From Bdellovibrio bacteriovorus (lineage in GTDB: Bacteria > Bdellovibrionota > Bdellovibrionia > Bdellovibrionales > Bdellovibrionaceae), in NCBI RefSeq assembly GCF_025558485.1, contig NZ_CP102930.1, positions 2,356,001-2,420,000 on the forward strand: a stretch of 64,000 nucleotides of DNA. Direction: 5' to 3'. Made by a program: the position numbers and the translations under genes. The notes beneath the pieces were generated by a model. It worked only from the letters and a program-made list of their open reading frames with translations. It was not told the origin of the DNA and ran no database searches. The first letter of the stretch is position 1. Each line of letters starts with the position of its first letter. Below are positions 16,716 to 25,554 of the stretch, piece after piece.

Positions 16716-17507
16716 AACTATTTCGATAACTCCATCAGTTACTCGTACTCGTAGCCCAACTCCTATACCGTCAGTAACTCCTACACAATCGGCACCGTGA
16801 ATGGAGGATTTGCCCTGGTCATTTCTAACGGACCATTTTCTTGCACCCATGTACAAGCTCATGCTGTCTGTCACCGCACCTGGGATGTCTTTCAGGGACT
16901 GACCCGGAGTGTACCAGCGTGGATAGAAGCCTTTACCATCCTGATAGAACTTCACCCATTCGGAGATACGAGAGTGACCCACCCACGTTTTGTAGGCATT
17001 CGGATCATTCTTGTCACCTTCCTCAGGACGACCGACAACGGTGTCTGTTTCCATAACCATCTTATGCGCGCAACCCGGAGAAGTCGTGCAACGCTCATAG
17101 ATACGGGTTTTTTCTGTCGCGATATTCTGAATCACGAAATAACGTGACGTCGGCAAAGTGATCTGTTTGTCACTTAGATAGTCCTTGGACACGTAGAACT
17201 CCGCAGCCACATAAGCAGAAACAGTGGAAGAACTGATGATCTTCACCTGCACCAGTGGAGACGCTTCATTTAATACGTCATAGATTTCAACAACATCATT
17301 GCGGTTCAACTTGCCAACCACGTTATTCGCCGTGGTCGAGTTACTGGATCTGACATTCAGCGTGTCAGCAGAAATGTAGTACTGTTTTCCCACGATCAAC
17401 TGACCTTTGCTCACCACTTGTGCGGCAGGGACCTGTGCCCCGGCAAAGCTGCCAGTCAATACACTCATAAGTACGGCCGTCGCGGCCCCAACTAAAGAAG
17501 CTTTCAT
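16713..17507 (-). CDS. Secreted SH3-domain/L,D-transpeptidase-like protein, C-terminus replaced
   Basis: A 264-residue exported protein; ATG 17507 has GGAG five bases upstream and opens the signal peptide MKASLVGAATAVLMSVLTG. A bacterial SH3-like domain follows (YYISADTLNVRSS, VVGKLNRNDVVEIYDV). The second half resembles L,D-transpeptidases (DTVVGRPEEGDKND, YMGARKWSV, KSSIHGAD). The catalytic HG...GC segment should follow SSIHGA, but the reading frame changes there to a repetitive tail (GVTDGIGVG, RVTDGVIEIV) and stops inside the rRNA-tail copy. The protein has lost its active-site Cys and is probably inactive. Confidence 0.7.
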   Translation of the reverse strand: MKASLVGAATAVLMSVLTGSFAGAQVPAAQVVSKGQLIVGKQYYISADTLNVRSSNSTTANNVVGKLNRNDVVEIYDVLNEASPLVQVKIISSSTVSAYVAAEFYVSKDYLSDKQITLPTSRYFVIQNIATEKTRIYERCTTSPGCAHKMVMETDTVVGRPEEGDKNDPNAYKTWVGHSRISEWVKFYQDGKGFYPRWYTPGQSLKDIPGAVTDSMSLYMGARKWSVRNDQGKSSIHGADCVGVTDGIGVGLRVRVTDGVIEIV

Positions 17508-17692
17508 GTCATCTCCATTCGTTTGCACCAGCCAGTAAAGCAAGAAGCATGTTACAGAGATGGCATCTTCAGAATGAATATAACCGGGGACTATCTACCC
17601 CCCTATGAAAGAAATACCTGACGAAGCTCAATGAAGGCACTTTTGGTTTCCGCAAAGAGCTGTCCAATCTTTTGACACTTCTTATGGGAGAC

Positions 17693-18022
17693 CTAGAAAT
17701 GACTGCCGTTTTCGTAATAGGCTTCTTTGGCCAGAACCTGGAAAACAACCACCACATCCTCATAAGATCCCAGCTGCTTCAGCTGACGGGTGATAATTCC
17801 CGCACATTCATTCTGAATCTCTTGAGAACGGGCAAACCAAAGAACCTCTATAAAAGGATATGATTCGGTCGTCGTTCCGGCACTAAAAAAATGGGTGGCC
17901 ACCAGCTCAAAGGTAAAATTGTCCGGGGATGTGTTCATGGCAGGCGCCAGCTCAGCAGGCAGGGTTTGGCTTAACTTTTGGACTTGCTCTTTGTTAACGG
18001 CGCGAAATCTTACATGTGGCAT
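17693..18022 (-). CDS. DUF1904-family protein
   Basis: A 109-residue soluble protein that opens with MPHVRFRAVNKEQVQKLS, typical of the DUF1904 family (MPHLRFRG-type start). Other conserved-looking parts are FTFELVATHFF, PFIEVLWFARSQE and DVVVVFQVL. The fold resembles tautomerase-like small domains; no function is established. It is a single-gene unit between the truncated L,D-transpeptidase-like gene and the divergent OmpA-like gene. Confidence 0.75.
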   Translation of the reverse strand: MPHVRFRAVNKEQVQKLSQTLPAELAPAMNTSPDNFTFELVATHFFSAGTTTESYPFIEVLWFARSQEIQNECAGIITRQLKQLGSYEDVVVVFQVLAKEAYYENGSHF

Positions 18023-18167
18023 TCGACAACTATAGGGTAATTCACCCTACTTTGGATATATCCAATTCCATTTATCTCGACAAAATCCCCCTGTTCTTCC
18101 TCCAAAAAATTGACCCCTGAAGCACAAGGTCAATACTGGAGGCGTTCAATAAAAAAGGAGAAGACTT

Positions 18168-19262
18168 ATGAAAACGATCATTCTTACAGCTTTGCTTAGT
18201 GTCGGCCTGACGGCACAGGCCAATCAAGACTCAGCAACAACGAGTGCATTGGAATTCTCCAAAGAGGAAGCACAAGTGGCTCCCCGTGGAGTTCTGCCTT
18301 TCCTGGGACTGGGTGGTGGTTATACAGGTTATGACACCAACGGCGCCGCAGAAGGGACCCCATCCACACTCAAATTATTAGGTTCATGGTATTTAGAAAG
18401 CCCCTGGGTTATGGACCTGGGTTATGGCGTGAACAACCAGCAGTTTTCTCAAGCCAGTGGCAGTCAGGAGACCGCCATCACTGACGGAGCTTTGGAATTT
18501 GCAGCCCGCTATAGATTCGACAGCCGTTGGCAACTCGGTGTGGTTGCCAATCAGCTCTATAATCAAGGTGAAAACTATCTGGCGGATCAGGCCGATGCTC
18601 ACTTCGTGGGCCTGCAACTGCTCCGAGAGTTTAACATGACGCCAAGCTGGCTGGCTCGTCTGGGTCTGCGTGCGCAGTCCCTGACCAACAATACCGATGG
18701 TCTGGTGAACATGTATCTTATCGATCTGCAAATCGGCTGGAACCCTGGCGCGTATAAAACATCCGTGCGTTCAACAGCAGCCACAGAACCAACACAACCG
18801 GAAGAGCCTATGTATCAACCCGCAGCAGAGCCTGCCCGCCCTGTCGCAATTATGGAAGCCCCGGAATCCGCACTTAGAGATGTCAATATGAACATGATCG
18901 CTGGCGCTGGCAGTGCCATTCAGTTCCGCTCTTCGCAATATGCGATCTCTGGAGCTGATCAGCGCAAACTGTCCCAGGTGGCCAAAGTACTGAACGAGAA
19001 TCCGGATCTGGTTGAAAAAGTTGAGGTTCACGGTTTTGCCGATGCTTCCGGCTCTGAAGAGACCAATCAAAGAATCTCTCAAGCCCGTGCGGACTCTGTT
19101 AAATCCATTATTGAAAGAAATGGTTTCACCAATGTTGAAGCCGTTGGTAAAGGTGCGACAGATTCCACAGGCATCAAAGCCCAGGATCGCAGAGCAGAAT
19201 TGATTTTCATTGGTGTGAGAGACGAAGATGCTCTAAGAAGAGCGCTTTCAGAAATCCGCTAA
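18168..19262 (+). CDS. OmpA-family outer membrane protein
   Basis: A 364-residue protein with signal peptide MKTIILTALLSVGLTAQA. Residues about 40-195 form beta-barrel strands (YTGYDTNGAAEG, WVMDLGYGVNNQQF, YRFDSRWQLGVVANQLY). A Pro/Glu-rich linker (ATEPTQPEEPMYQPAAEPAR) follows. The C-terminal OmpA peptidoglycan-binding domain contains VEVHGFADASGSEETNQRIS and AVGKGATDS and ends with DRRAELIF. It should anchor the outer membrane to peptidoglycan. AAAAGGAGAA precedes the ATG. Confidence 0.9.
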   Translation: MKTIILTALLSVGLTAQANQDSATTSALEFSKEEAQVAPRGVLPFLGLGGGYTGYDTNGAAEGTPSTLKLLGSWYLESPWVMDLGYGVNNQQFSQASGSQETAITDGALEFAARYRFDSRWQLGVVANQLYNQGENYLADQADAHFVGLQLLREFNMTPSWLARLGLRAQSLTNNTDGLVNMYLIDLQIGWNPGAYKTSVRSTAATEPTQPEEPMYQPAAEPARPVAIMEAPESALRDVNMNMIAGAGSAIQFRSSQYAISGADQRKLSQVAKVLNENPDLVEKVEVHGFADASGSEETNQRISQARADSVKSIIERNGFTNVEAVGKGATDSTGIKAQDRRAELIFIGVRDEDALRRALSEIR

Positions 19263-19287
19263 TTAAAAAGAAAAAATACAATCCACT

Positions 19288-19323
19288 AAATGACGCGATT
19301 CCGGCTGGATTCGCGTCATTTTA
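19288..19323. terminator. Bidirectional terminator between convergent genes
   Basis: An 11-bp stem AAATGACGCGA / TCGCGTCATTT with a 12-base loop lies between the OmpA-like gene and the convergent 19321 gene, with A/T runs on both sides, so it can serve both strands. Confidence 0.7.
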
Positions 19324-19632
19324 CTTTTCTGCAAACATCATGATCATTTCCTGATCAAAGTCCGAATCCACTTCTTTGGCAAAATCCTGCCATTCCTGAT
19401 ACAGATAATCCTCTTCCCCTGAAATCTCTGGCACCGTCACTGGACGCGGATTGCCGATCATCACCACCAAAGCCAATGAAGCTGTCAAGAGCGGCACCAG
19501 AACCAGCCAGGCCCCTCGGCGTTTGCGTTTTTTATCTTCTATCTTACGCCAAATTGCGGACTCTTCCCCCAAAGGACTAGGCGGAACCGGAGCGGCATTA
19601 TCTTTCAGAAAATTCTTAAAATCGTCGCTCAT
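19321..19632 (-). CDS. Small single-pass membrane protein, candidate anti-sigma factor
   Basis: A 103-residue protein with a cytoplasmic N-terminus of about 40 residues, a basic stop region (KKRKRRG), one membrane helix (about 41-61) and an acidic periplasmic tail of about 40 residues. It starts four bases inside the ECF sigma gene (ATGA overlap), so the two are coupled. Size, topology and position resemble CnrY-type anti-sigma factors, in which a short cytoplasmic tail holds the sigma factor. No zinc-binding anti-sigma motif is visible, so the role is inferred from context. Confidence 0.65.
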   Translation of the reverse strand: MSDDFKNFLKDNAAPVPPSPLGEESAIWRKIEDKKRKRRGAWLVLVPLLTASLALVVMIGNPRPVTVPEISGEEDYLYQEWQDFAKEVDSDFDQEMIMMFAEK

Positions 19633-20117
19633 AATTTGACTCCTTTCCTTACCAAAAGATCATTCATTCTTTGTCGGGCTGTGTTCAGCCGGGATTTCAC
19701 AGTTCCCTCTGGAATTTCCAGAGCCAAAGAAATATCCTTAAGAGACTGTTCTTCCAGATAAAATAAAATCACCACCACGCGCAACTCCGCCTCCAAAGAT
19801 CGCAACACCAGTTCCACCAGCTCACGATTGGATACATCCTGTTCCAGACGCTCTTCCAGCTCCTCGGGTGGCAAGCCCACTGTGCCTTTGTTCCTGCGCA
19901 GATAATCCACAGCACAGTTGTAGGCGATTCGATACAGCCAGGTGGACGCTTCACTATCCCCGCGGAACCGATGACGGTTTTCCCAGGCCTTCAGAAAAGA
20001 TTCCTGAGTCAGATCATTCAAAGCCACTTCTCCGGCCAAACGGAAAAGAAGACCCCGCACTTTCGCGGCGTGGGTCTTGTAGAACTCTGAAAACTGATCT
20101 GCCTCGTGAAAACTCAC
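19629..20117 (-). CDS. ECF-type RNA polymerase sigma factor
   Basis: A 162-residue sigma factor. Region 2 contains LTQESFLKAWENRHRFRG and STWLYRIAYNCAVDYLRR. Region 4 contains LEAELRVVVILFYLEEQS, LKDISLALEIPEGTVKSRL and the helix-turn-helix end NTARQRMNDLL. I chose GTG 20117 because AGGA lies five bases upstream and overlaps the stop of the preceding gene; an ATG at 20171 would overlap that gene by 47 bases and add a basic extension. It is the middle gene of a three-gene operon with a Spy/CpxP-like sensor and a membrane protein. Confidence 0.9.
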   Translation of the reverse strand: MSFHEADQFSEFYKTHAAKVRGLLFRLAGEVALNDLTQESFLKAWENRHRFRGDSEASTWLYRIAYNCAVDYLRRNKGTVGLPPEELEERLEQDVSNRELVELVLRSLEAELRVVVILFYLEEQSLKDISLALEIPEGTVKSRLNTARQRMNDLLVRKGVKL

Positions 20118-20124
20118 AAAAATC

Positions 20125-20559
20125 CTAGTCCTCTTTTTCAGCTTTGCCGAAAAGCTTGGCCTTTTGTTCATCCGTCAGGATATCCCGTGCTGTCAGCAAA
20201 GATTCCAAACGACTTTTGGACAACTGATTCTTTTTATCCAGCATCAGCTGATAGGCCTTGGTCACATCCTCTTTCGTCGCACTGGTGCGCAAAGACTCTT
20301 TGAAGGCCTTGCGAGCCGTCTTCATCTCCTCGCGCAGTTTTTCCGACTCCACGCGATTGGTTTCCCGGATGGTCTTAAGCTTTTCCTTTTGCTCCACCGT
20401 CAAACCCAAATCCTTCATGTTTTTGGGACTGAAGTGTTTTTCCAGCGGTGAAATCTCATCGCCTTTGTGATGACCTCCACGCCCTTCGCCACGGGCCCAT
20501 ACTGTTCCCGCACTCAAGGTCATGGCCATTACGACCGCTATAACGAGGTTTTGCATCAT
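20125..20559 (-). CDS. Spy/CpxP-like periplasmic protein
   Basis: A 144-residue exported protein with a signal peptide ending near AGTVWARG. The mature protein is almost wholly helical and carries two LTxxQ motifs, LTVEQKEKL and LTDEQKAKL, the hallmark of Spy/CpxP/ZraP/CnrX proteins. A His-rich stretch GRGGHHKGDE lies at the mature N-terminus and could bind metal. It is the first gene of the operon with the ECF sigma factor. It may act as a periplasmic chaperone or a metal/stress sensor. Confidence 0.85.
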   Translation of the reverse strand: MMQNLVIAVVMAMTLSAGTVWARGEGRGGHHKGDEISPLEKHFSPKNMKDLGLTVEQKEKLKTIRETNRVESEKLREEMKTARKAFKESLRTSATKEDVTKAYQLMLDKKNQLSKSRLESLLTARDILTDEQKAKLFGKAEKED

Positions 20560-20626
20560 GTCTTTCCTCCTCTTTAAATCTTTAGACGAAGGGACTTCTG
20601 AAAAGGTTCATGAAATCCAGTGACGT

Positions 20627-21259
20627 TTATTTTGAGATAGGCTTGTTTATAGCAGCTTTAAGGACCAATCGAATGCCTTTTTCCATCTGGTCCAGTTCCA
20701 TAGCAGGGGTCCCCGTGGCTTTTCCCACTGTTTGTTCTGGCAGATAAGGCACATGAATAAAGCAAGCCTGAGTCGCAAGCCCCTGCTGGTGAATCGCAGC
20801 AGAGACCTGAAAATAGATATGATTACAGACGTATCCACCGGCACTGAGTGAAATCTCTGCCGGGATCTGCTGATCCTCCAAAAGCTTCTGCCACTGTGGC
20901 AACGGCAGGGCCGTGAAATAGGCGCTTTCTGACTGGGATGCAATCGGTCCTCGCTGCGGAGTAAATCCATCCTCGTCCGGTTTTTCGGTTTCAATCCAAT
21001 TCAAGGCCACTTGTTCCAGCGAGATTCGTTTTCTGCCACCAGCCTGCCCAAGCATCAGAACCACATCATACCGACCCTGTTTCAGTTGCTGTAAAAGCAA
21101 GGCCCCTGCCTGTTGAAAAGAAACCGGCAACAACAAGGTGTCGATCTGATCTTGAAGCGACAAATCCCTCTTGATGTTTTCAAGAAGGATCTGACTGGGA
21201 TTAAGGCTTTCCCCCAAAAATGGCAGAAAGCCGGTGATAAGAACTTTTTTGTGTTTCAT
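20627..21259 (-). CDS. pcp: Pyroglutamyl-peptidase I
   Basis: A cytoplasmic C15 cysteine peptidase that removes N-terminal pyroglutamate, 210 residues. The catalytic triad is visible: Glu in QAGGRKRISLEQVALN, Cys in LSAGGYVCNHIYF and His in FIHVPYLPEQ. The N-terminus KKVLITGFLPF matches the family. ATG 21259 overlaps the stop of the upstream gene (TAATG), so translation is coupled; an ATG at 21280 would add seven residues. It probably helps digest prey peptides, which is inference from lifestyle. Confidence 0.93.
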   Translation of the reverse strand: MKHKKVLITGFLPFLGESLNPSQILLENIKRDLSLQDQIDTLLLPVSFQQAGALLLQQLKQGRYDVVLMLGQAGGRKRISLEQVALNWIETEKPDEDGFTPQRGPIASQSESAYFTALPLPQWQKLLEDQQIPAEISLSAGGYVCNHIYFQVSAAIHQQGLATQACFIHVPYLPEQTVGKATGTPAMELDQMEKGIRLVLKAAINKPISK

Positions 21260-22989
21260 TATTCGAAATGACTTCTCCATGTCATATAGAAGTCATTACT
21301 GTATGTACCATTCAAAGGATGACCCTTGATACGGAATTCCACTTTCGTGTTAAATTCACGGGTCAAAGCCTGCGCTTCCGCATCGGTGCGTGGCACACGT
21401 GCCCCCAGCTGTTTCAACTCTGTCACCGGAATCCAATATTCACGTGTACTGACACAAGAAGCGCTTCCGGACCACGGTCCTTTATCCGCACACTCGTTGC
21501 CACCATTCCAGTTGAACATGCGGAAGACCACTTTTGCCTGATTGGAGTTAGAGAAGAAATGCCAGCTCTGGCCAATGTGCTCGTACTGAGAGCTTAATTT
21601 TTTAAAGCCCCAGGTCCACGGCAACTGTTGTTTGGTATCGTAGCTGTCAACGAATTCCGGACTGTGAGTCAGAACGAAAGTGCGCAGTACGGCCGCAGAA
21701 GCCTGTGCACCATAGGCCGAAGAGAAGCCACAGTGATTTCCATATTTAAGATTCAATACACCGACCTGAGATGATTTTTCATAGAGATCATCATGCTCCA
21801 TCACCTCCGCATTGATGCCATTGTTCACAACCATATCGTCCTTGGAAGCCCAGACCATCAAAGGTGTTTTAACCTCGTCCTTCCAGTTCCAGAAGTTATT
21901 GCTTTTCATGAATGCAGAAGGTGTGCTGGCGATCCCACGACGTTGCAGGGATGTGGAAGCCAGAGTGGCAATATAGTCCGGCATATCCTTGCGGTTGGAT
22001 GGAATTTTACCGGCAGTGATCAGATCAGGAACATCCGTAATATAATTACGAGCTTCGGTGAAATGCTCCTTGGTCATTTTTGCAAATACACGCCCCACAA
22101 TTTGCGATCCATAAAGATGATCCAAGGTCGGACGTAAACTGATCACCGGGCAAATTGCTGTCACAGAATTATAGACTTTGTTCCCACTTGGCAGCAGATA
22201 CTTGTCATTGTACGCAGCCCCCAGCACGGCAGCGTTACCACCCAGGCTGATGCCCATGAAGTGCAGACTGGAAATGCGGTCTTTGTGCTCCCATTTTTGC
22301 AGCATCCACTTACCCACTTCGATTGCTTCAAAGCCTTCGGACCAGCCGCCCAAAGTCACACGCTTGTTCAAATAGATGTAGTCCATGCCCGTTTGATTCG
22401 CCAACAACAGAACGTTGAATGGAGACTGGTCAAACAGGTGCATTAGATAACTTTTCATGGATGCTGTTTGTGCGGCGGAACAGAAGACACCACACTTCAC
22501 AATCACCAATGGACGCGGGCGCGTGTCCTGTTTCAAAGCCAGAATCCCCGGCACCCGGGTTCCATCTGACAATTTCACAGTGAACTCTTTCACCTGAGGA
22601 TGGGACAGGAATGGATATTGATATTTGGAAAACTTCAACAGTCCCAGCATTCCCGTCCAGGATTTCTGAGTCAGTTCCCCAGAACATTTTTTAAAGTAAG
22701 CTCGTGCCACATTATAATATTGAGCTGTCGTCAACTTGCGTCCCACCACACTGTCTTCAAAACGGCGCGGGTCACAGGCCGGAGAAATTTCCTTCGTGCT
22801 TAAGCCATCCGGAACTTCTTCAAAGATACCTTTGGCAGCAGGAACATCCTGACCGGATTCCTTTGCCAGCTCTTGATAAAACTGGGTTTCAAGATCGGTT
22901 GTCGGAACTTGCGCCTGAGCGACAGAACCCGCAACCATTGAAAAGACCGCTATCGTACCGATAAACACGCTGCAAAACTGCGTTGCCAT
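21259..22989 (-). CDS. Secreted alpha/beta-hydrolase-like protein
   Basis: A 576-residue exported protein, signal peptide ending SVAQAQ. The hydrolase core is residues about 150-440: LVIVKCGVFCSAA (oxyanion strand), LHFMGISLGGNAA with the nucleophile Ser in GxSxGG, the acid in VWASKDDMVV and the His in YGNHCGF. About 110 further residues follow, with paired cysteines (GGNECADKG, GSASCVSTRE). The substrate is unknown; the core resembles YheT-like hydrolases. GAGGT precedes the ATG. It is translationally linked to pcp, suggesting a degradative unit. Confidence 0.8.
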   Translation of the reverse strand: MATQFCSVFIGTIAVFSMVAGSVAQAQVPTTDLETQFYQELAKESGQDVPAAKGIFEEVPDGLSTKEISPACDPRRFEDSVVGRKLTTAQYYNVARAYFKKCSGELTQKSWTGMLGLLKFSKYQYPFLSHPQVKEFTVKLSDGTRVPGILALKQDTRPRPLVIVKCGVFCSAAQTASMKSYLMHLFDQSPFNVLLLANQTGMDYIYLNKRVTLGGWSEGFEAIEVGKWMLQKWEHKDRISSLHFMGISLGGNAAVLGAAYNDKYLLPSGNKVYNSVTAICPVISLRPTLDHLYGSQIVGRVFAKMTKEHFTEARNYITDVPDLITAGKIPSNRKDMPDYIATLASTSLQRRGIASTPSAFMKSNNFWNWKDEVKTPLMVWASKDDMVVNNGINAEVMEHDDLYEKSSQVGVLNLKYGNHCGFSSAYGAQASAAVLRTFVLTHSPEFVDSYDTKQQLPWTWGFKKLSSQYEHIGQSWHFFSNSNQAKVVFRMFNWNGGNECADKGPWSGSASCVSTREYWIPVTELKQLGARVPRTDAEAQALTREFNTKVEFRIKGHPLNGTYSNDFYMTWRSHFE

Positions 22990-23147
22990 TTTTCTACCTC
23001 ACGTACTTCGAAAGGCTTATCGGGGGCGGGTTTCGGGTGGTTTAGAGAAAACTCATTTTGTCTAAAGTCTCGACATTTTCGTGAAGAATTCAGGCCCAAC
23101 GGCGGAAACTGAAAGAACACCCAAAGTCGTTCCATCCTGAAACGAAA

Positions 23148-23173
23148 AAAACCGCTCACGATGGAGCGGTTTT
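23148..23173 (-). terminator. Rho-independent terminator after the FliG-like gene
   Basis: A 10-bp stem AAAACCGCTC / GAGCGGTTTT with a six-base loop is followed on the minus strand by a T-tract (TTTTTTTCG). It lies 35 bases past the stop of the gene at 23208. Confidence 0.8.
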
Positions 23174-23207
23174 CATGATTTGGAAATTAAGTGGCACTTT
23201 AAATGCC

Positions 23208-23888
23208 CTAAGCGATCTTTTTGATCTGCGAAAGCTTGTCCTTCAAAACAGAGTTTTCATGCTTCAAGGCATTCACTTCTGCCGCCAGCTGATTTACTTT
23301 GCGCTTAAGGAATTCATTTTCCTGCTGGGCCGCCGGATCAGAGTCCCCCACAATATTGGGTTTCGTATCCGATTTGGCCGCGGTCTCTGACAGATCAAAT
23401 GTCGGCGTGGAAAAAGCATTCACACTTAAAAGCTCTTCGATATTTTCGGGAATATGAAGTTCCGGGTCCACCTTTTCCAAACGGATAATACCCTGGGAAA
23501 CAAAACCACGAACCTCTGAAAGCATTTTGGAAATACACGTCGATTTTTCCGCCGGGGTCGGTGCCGACTCCGCCATCATATCAGTGATCTTTCTTTTGGA
23601 AATCGGCGGCAGGCAGCTTAACAGGCTATCCACCTGTTCCTGAGGATTGCCATGCAGGGCATTTGCCAATGTCAAAGGCTGCACCCGCGAGAAGATCTCC
23701 ACCAAATACTGACCATCCCAGCTATAAACGCGTGTGATCGTCAGGATGCGCTTACGAAGCGCCTCCTCCCATGCCGGGCTTTCTCCGCCAATCAACCCAA
23801 GGAACTGCTCTCGCTTTGTCGCCGGAGAGGTCTCAAGAAGTTGCAAAAGTTGATAAAAGCCACCCTTTTTCTTGTATCTGTCTAACAT
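23208..23888 (-). CDS. FliG-like repeat protein with C-terminal coiled coil
   Basis: A 226-residue protein. Residues about 20-130 follow the FliG middle and C-terminal plan: LRKRILTITRVYSWDGQYLVEI in two segments, RVQPLTLANALHG, VDSLLSCLPPISKRKI and MLSEVRGFVSQGIIRL, corresponding to the FliG armadillo-type helices. The tail (last 45 residues) is a heptad-pattern coiled coil (ENEFLKRKVNQLAAEVNALK). No flagellar genes are nearby. Starts at ATG 23894 or a TTG at 23957 are possible; I chose 23888 on domain grounds. Its role could be flagellar-switch-like or cytoskeletal. Confidence 0.65.
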   Translation of the reverse strand: MLDRYKKKGGFYQLLQLLETSPATKREQFLGLIGGESPAWEEALRKRILTITRVYSWDGQYLVEIFSRVQPLTLANALHGNPQEQVDSLLSCLPPISKRKITDMMAESAPTPAEKSTCISKMLSEVRGFVSQGIIRLEKVDPELHIPENIEELLSVNAFSTPTFDLSETAAKSDTKPNIVGDSDPAAQQENEFLKRKVNQLAAEVNALKHENSVLKDKLSQIKKIA

Positions 23889-24076
23889 GCCCATAGCTAG
23901 TATATCGGAAACGTAATACAGGACTAAAGGACCCGGATCGCCAAAACGGCCTATCAATAAACTTTAATCTGGCGAATAAAGTGGAACGTCTCATTTAGAA
24001 ATATCATTGCCTCAAAATGAAAACGGCAAAGCTGTTTTGCAGCTTTGCCCTGGTGTTTTTTAAAATTCATTTCAAG

Positions 24077-25210
24077 CTATTGAAGAGCATCGCACTTGTA
24101 CGACAGATTCACACTCGTGCCCGGGGACAGGTACTGATTGAAGCGCAAAGTTTTTCCATCCATATAGTAACCCACCGGAGTTCCGGAAACCGTTACAATC
24201 AAATCACTTGGATTGGAACAATTCAGCATGATGTCCTTGATGCGATCTGTGATCTTGGAACGAATCTGACCCAGCTGAGACGTATAATCAGAGGAGCAAA
24301 TATCCGCAGATGCTCCCCAACCCGCAGACGCGAAGGTCAGGTAAACATTACCGATACTTCCTGTAACCAATCCTGTTGTCGGGCCGTATCCATCCAGCGC
24401 CTGACTGTTTTGATGATTCAAGCAGGTTGCATCCTTAACAACGATAGAGTGCACACTCAGGGAGTTGAACTTGTCAGCACCCAGACTGTTTTTAACGTTC
24501 GTAATCAGATAGTTCGGCTGATCCATTTGATCCAGAACATAGCCGTTATCACCATAAAGACCGCTTCTTACGTCCTCGTCAGAAAGGAAGATCACCGCCA
24601 AGTGGGCATCGTTGCGGATAAAGCTGGAAGGATTGTTCTTCACAACCAGATTTGCCGCATAAACGCCACGCTCGTCACCGGAAGGGCAGTTCTGGGAATA
24701 CTTCGTTGAATACTCCGCAGAGTTGATGGAGTTCACATCCCCGCCACGGTCACGAATCCACTTAGCAATAAATTTTTCACACGCCAAAGTCTCCGGGCGC
24801 TGAATTGTATTATCGAACAAAGACAGACGATCTGTGTGAGCCGGAGTGATATAAGGAGTTCCCTCTTTATAATAGATAAGATTTCCACCGCGGGAGCCGC
24901 TGACATCTGTGGTTGTCATCGCAATACGGTAATCAATCTTCTGTGCATCCAGATCCGCAATAAAGTTTCTAAATCTTGGGGCCAGGCGTGCCTGCTCAAA
25001 AGACATCGAAGCAGAGTTGTCGTTGACGATCAGAATATCGACCTTTCCACGACCTGCTGTTTGCGTGTAATTAAAGGAGTACTTGCCGTTCTCCACCACG
25101 CACCCGGAGTCTTTACATTTGCTGTCATCCAAAGAGAACTTCACCGGGGAACATCCCACGTAAAGTCCTACAAAGAAGGAAATGGCAGCCATCTTAGTGA
25201 GTGTTTTCAT
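24077..25210 (-). CDS. Lipoprotein with von Willebrand factor A-like domain
   Basis: A 377-residue lipoprotein; the lipobox is VGLYVGC. A MIDAS-like metal site is seen as VDILIVNDNSASMSFEQ near residue 60, with a later Thr/Asp region (AMTTTDVSGS, IFLSDEDVR). Eight Cys residues follow. The domain is typical of adhesive or scaffold vWA proteins at the cell surface. ATG 25210 is preceded by GAGAGGT; a GTG two codons upstream is possible. The protein ends in LSYKCDALQ. The ligand is unknown. Confidence 0.75.
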   Translation of the reverse strand: MKTLTKMAAISFFVGLYVGCSPVKFSLDDSKCKDSGCVVENGKYSFNYTQTAGRGKVDILIVNDNSASMSFEQARLAPRFRNFIADLDAQKIDYRIAMTTTDVSGSRGGNLIYYKEGTPYITPAHTDRLSLFDNTIQRPETLACEKFIAKWIRDRGGDVNSINSAEYSTKYSQNCPSGDERGVYAANLVVKNNPSSFIRNDAHLAVIFLSDEDVRSGLYGDNGYVLDQMDQPNYLITNVKNSLGADKFNSLSVHSIVVKDATCLNHQNSQALDGYGPTTGLVTGSIGNVYLTFASAGWGASADICSSDYTSQLGQIRSKITDRIKDIMLNCSNPSDLIVTVSGTPVGYYMDGKTLRFNQYLSPGTSVNLSYKCDALQ

Positions 25211-25554
25211 AGACACACCTCTCTCACCCCTTTACTTCCAATCTCGGTGCCAAGACCGGGTGTTTTTTACAAGTTGCTGAAATTACAGGAATTTTTATGT
25301 TTCAATTTAAGACCCTTGCCCGGCCTCATCTGTCGATCTCTTAGACAAGGGCCCCCGAAGGACACTTTTTCGGCTGCAATTTCAAGGAGTTAGTTTTTTA
25401 GGGACCCTAGGCTGAAGGAGCGATTTTCGTCCGTCCGGGGTAAAGGCTTTGTCGCACTCGACGTTCTTTCACATAATAGATGGGGCAGTTGTATTGTCCC
25501 GCCACTACTTAAGCCCCTTTTGTCGTGGCCCACACTATATTGGAGTCAGTCATC
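25211..25554. other. 344-bp divergent intergenic region
   Basis: This lies between two divergent genes and must contain both promoters. I see no convincing coding frame, RNA gene or strong -35/-10 pair. GGGACCCTAGG near 25401 is a near-palindrome that might be an operator, without further support. Confidence 0.4.

Noticed and set aside
24017..24709. 230-codon plus-strand frame opposite the vWA lipoprotein
   Set aside because: Antisense shadow; the minus strand has a lipobox, ribosome site and MIDAS motif.
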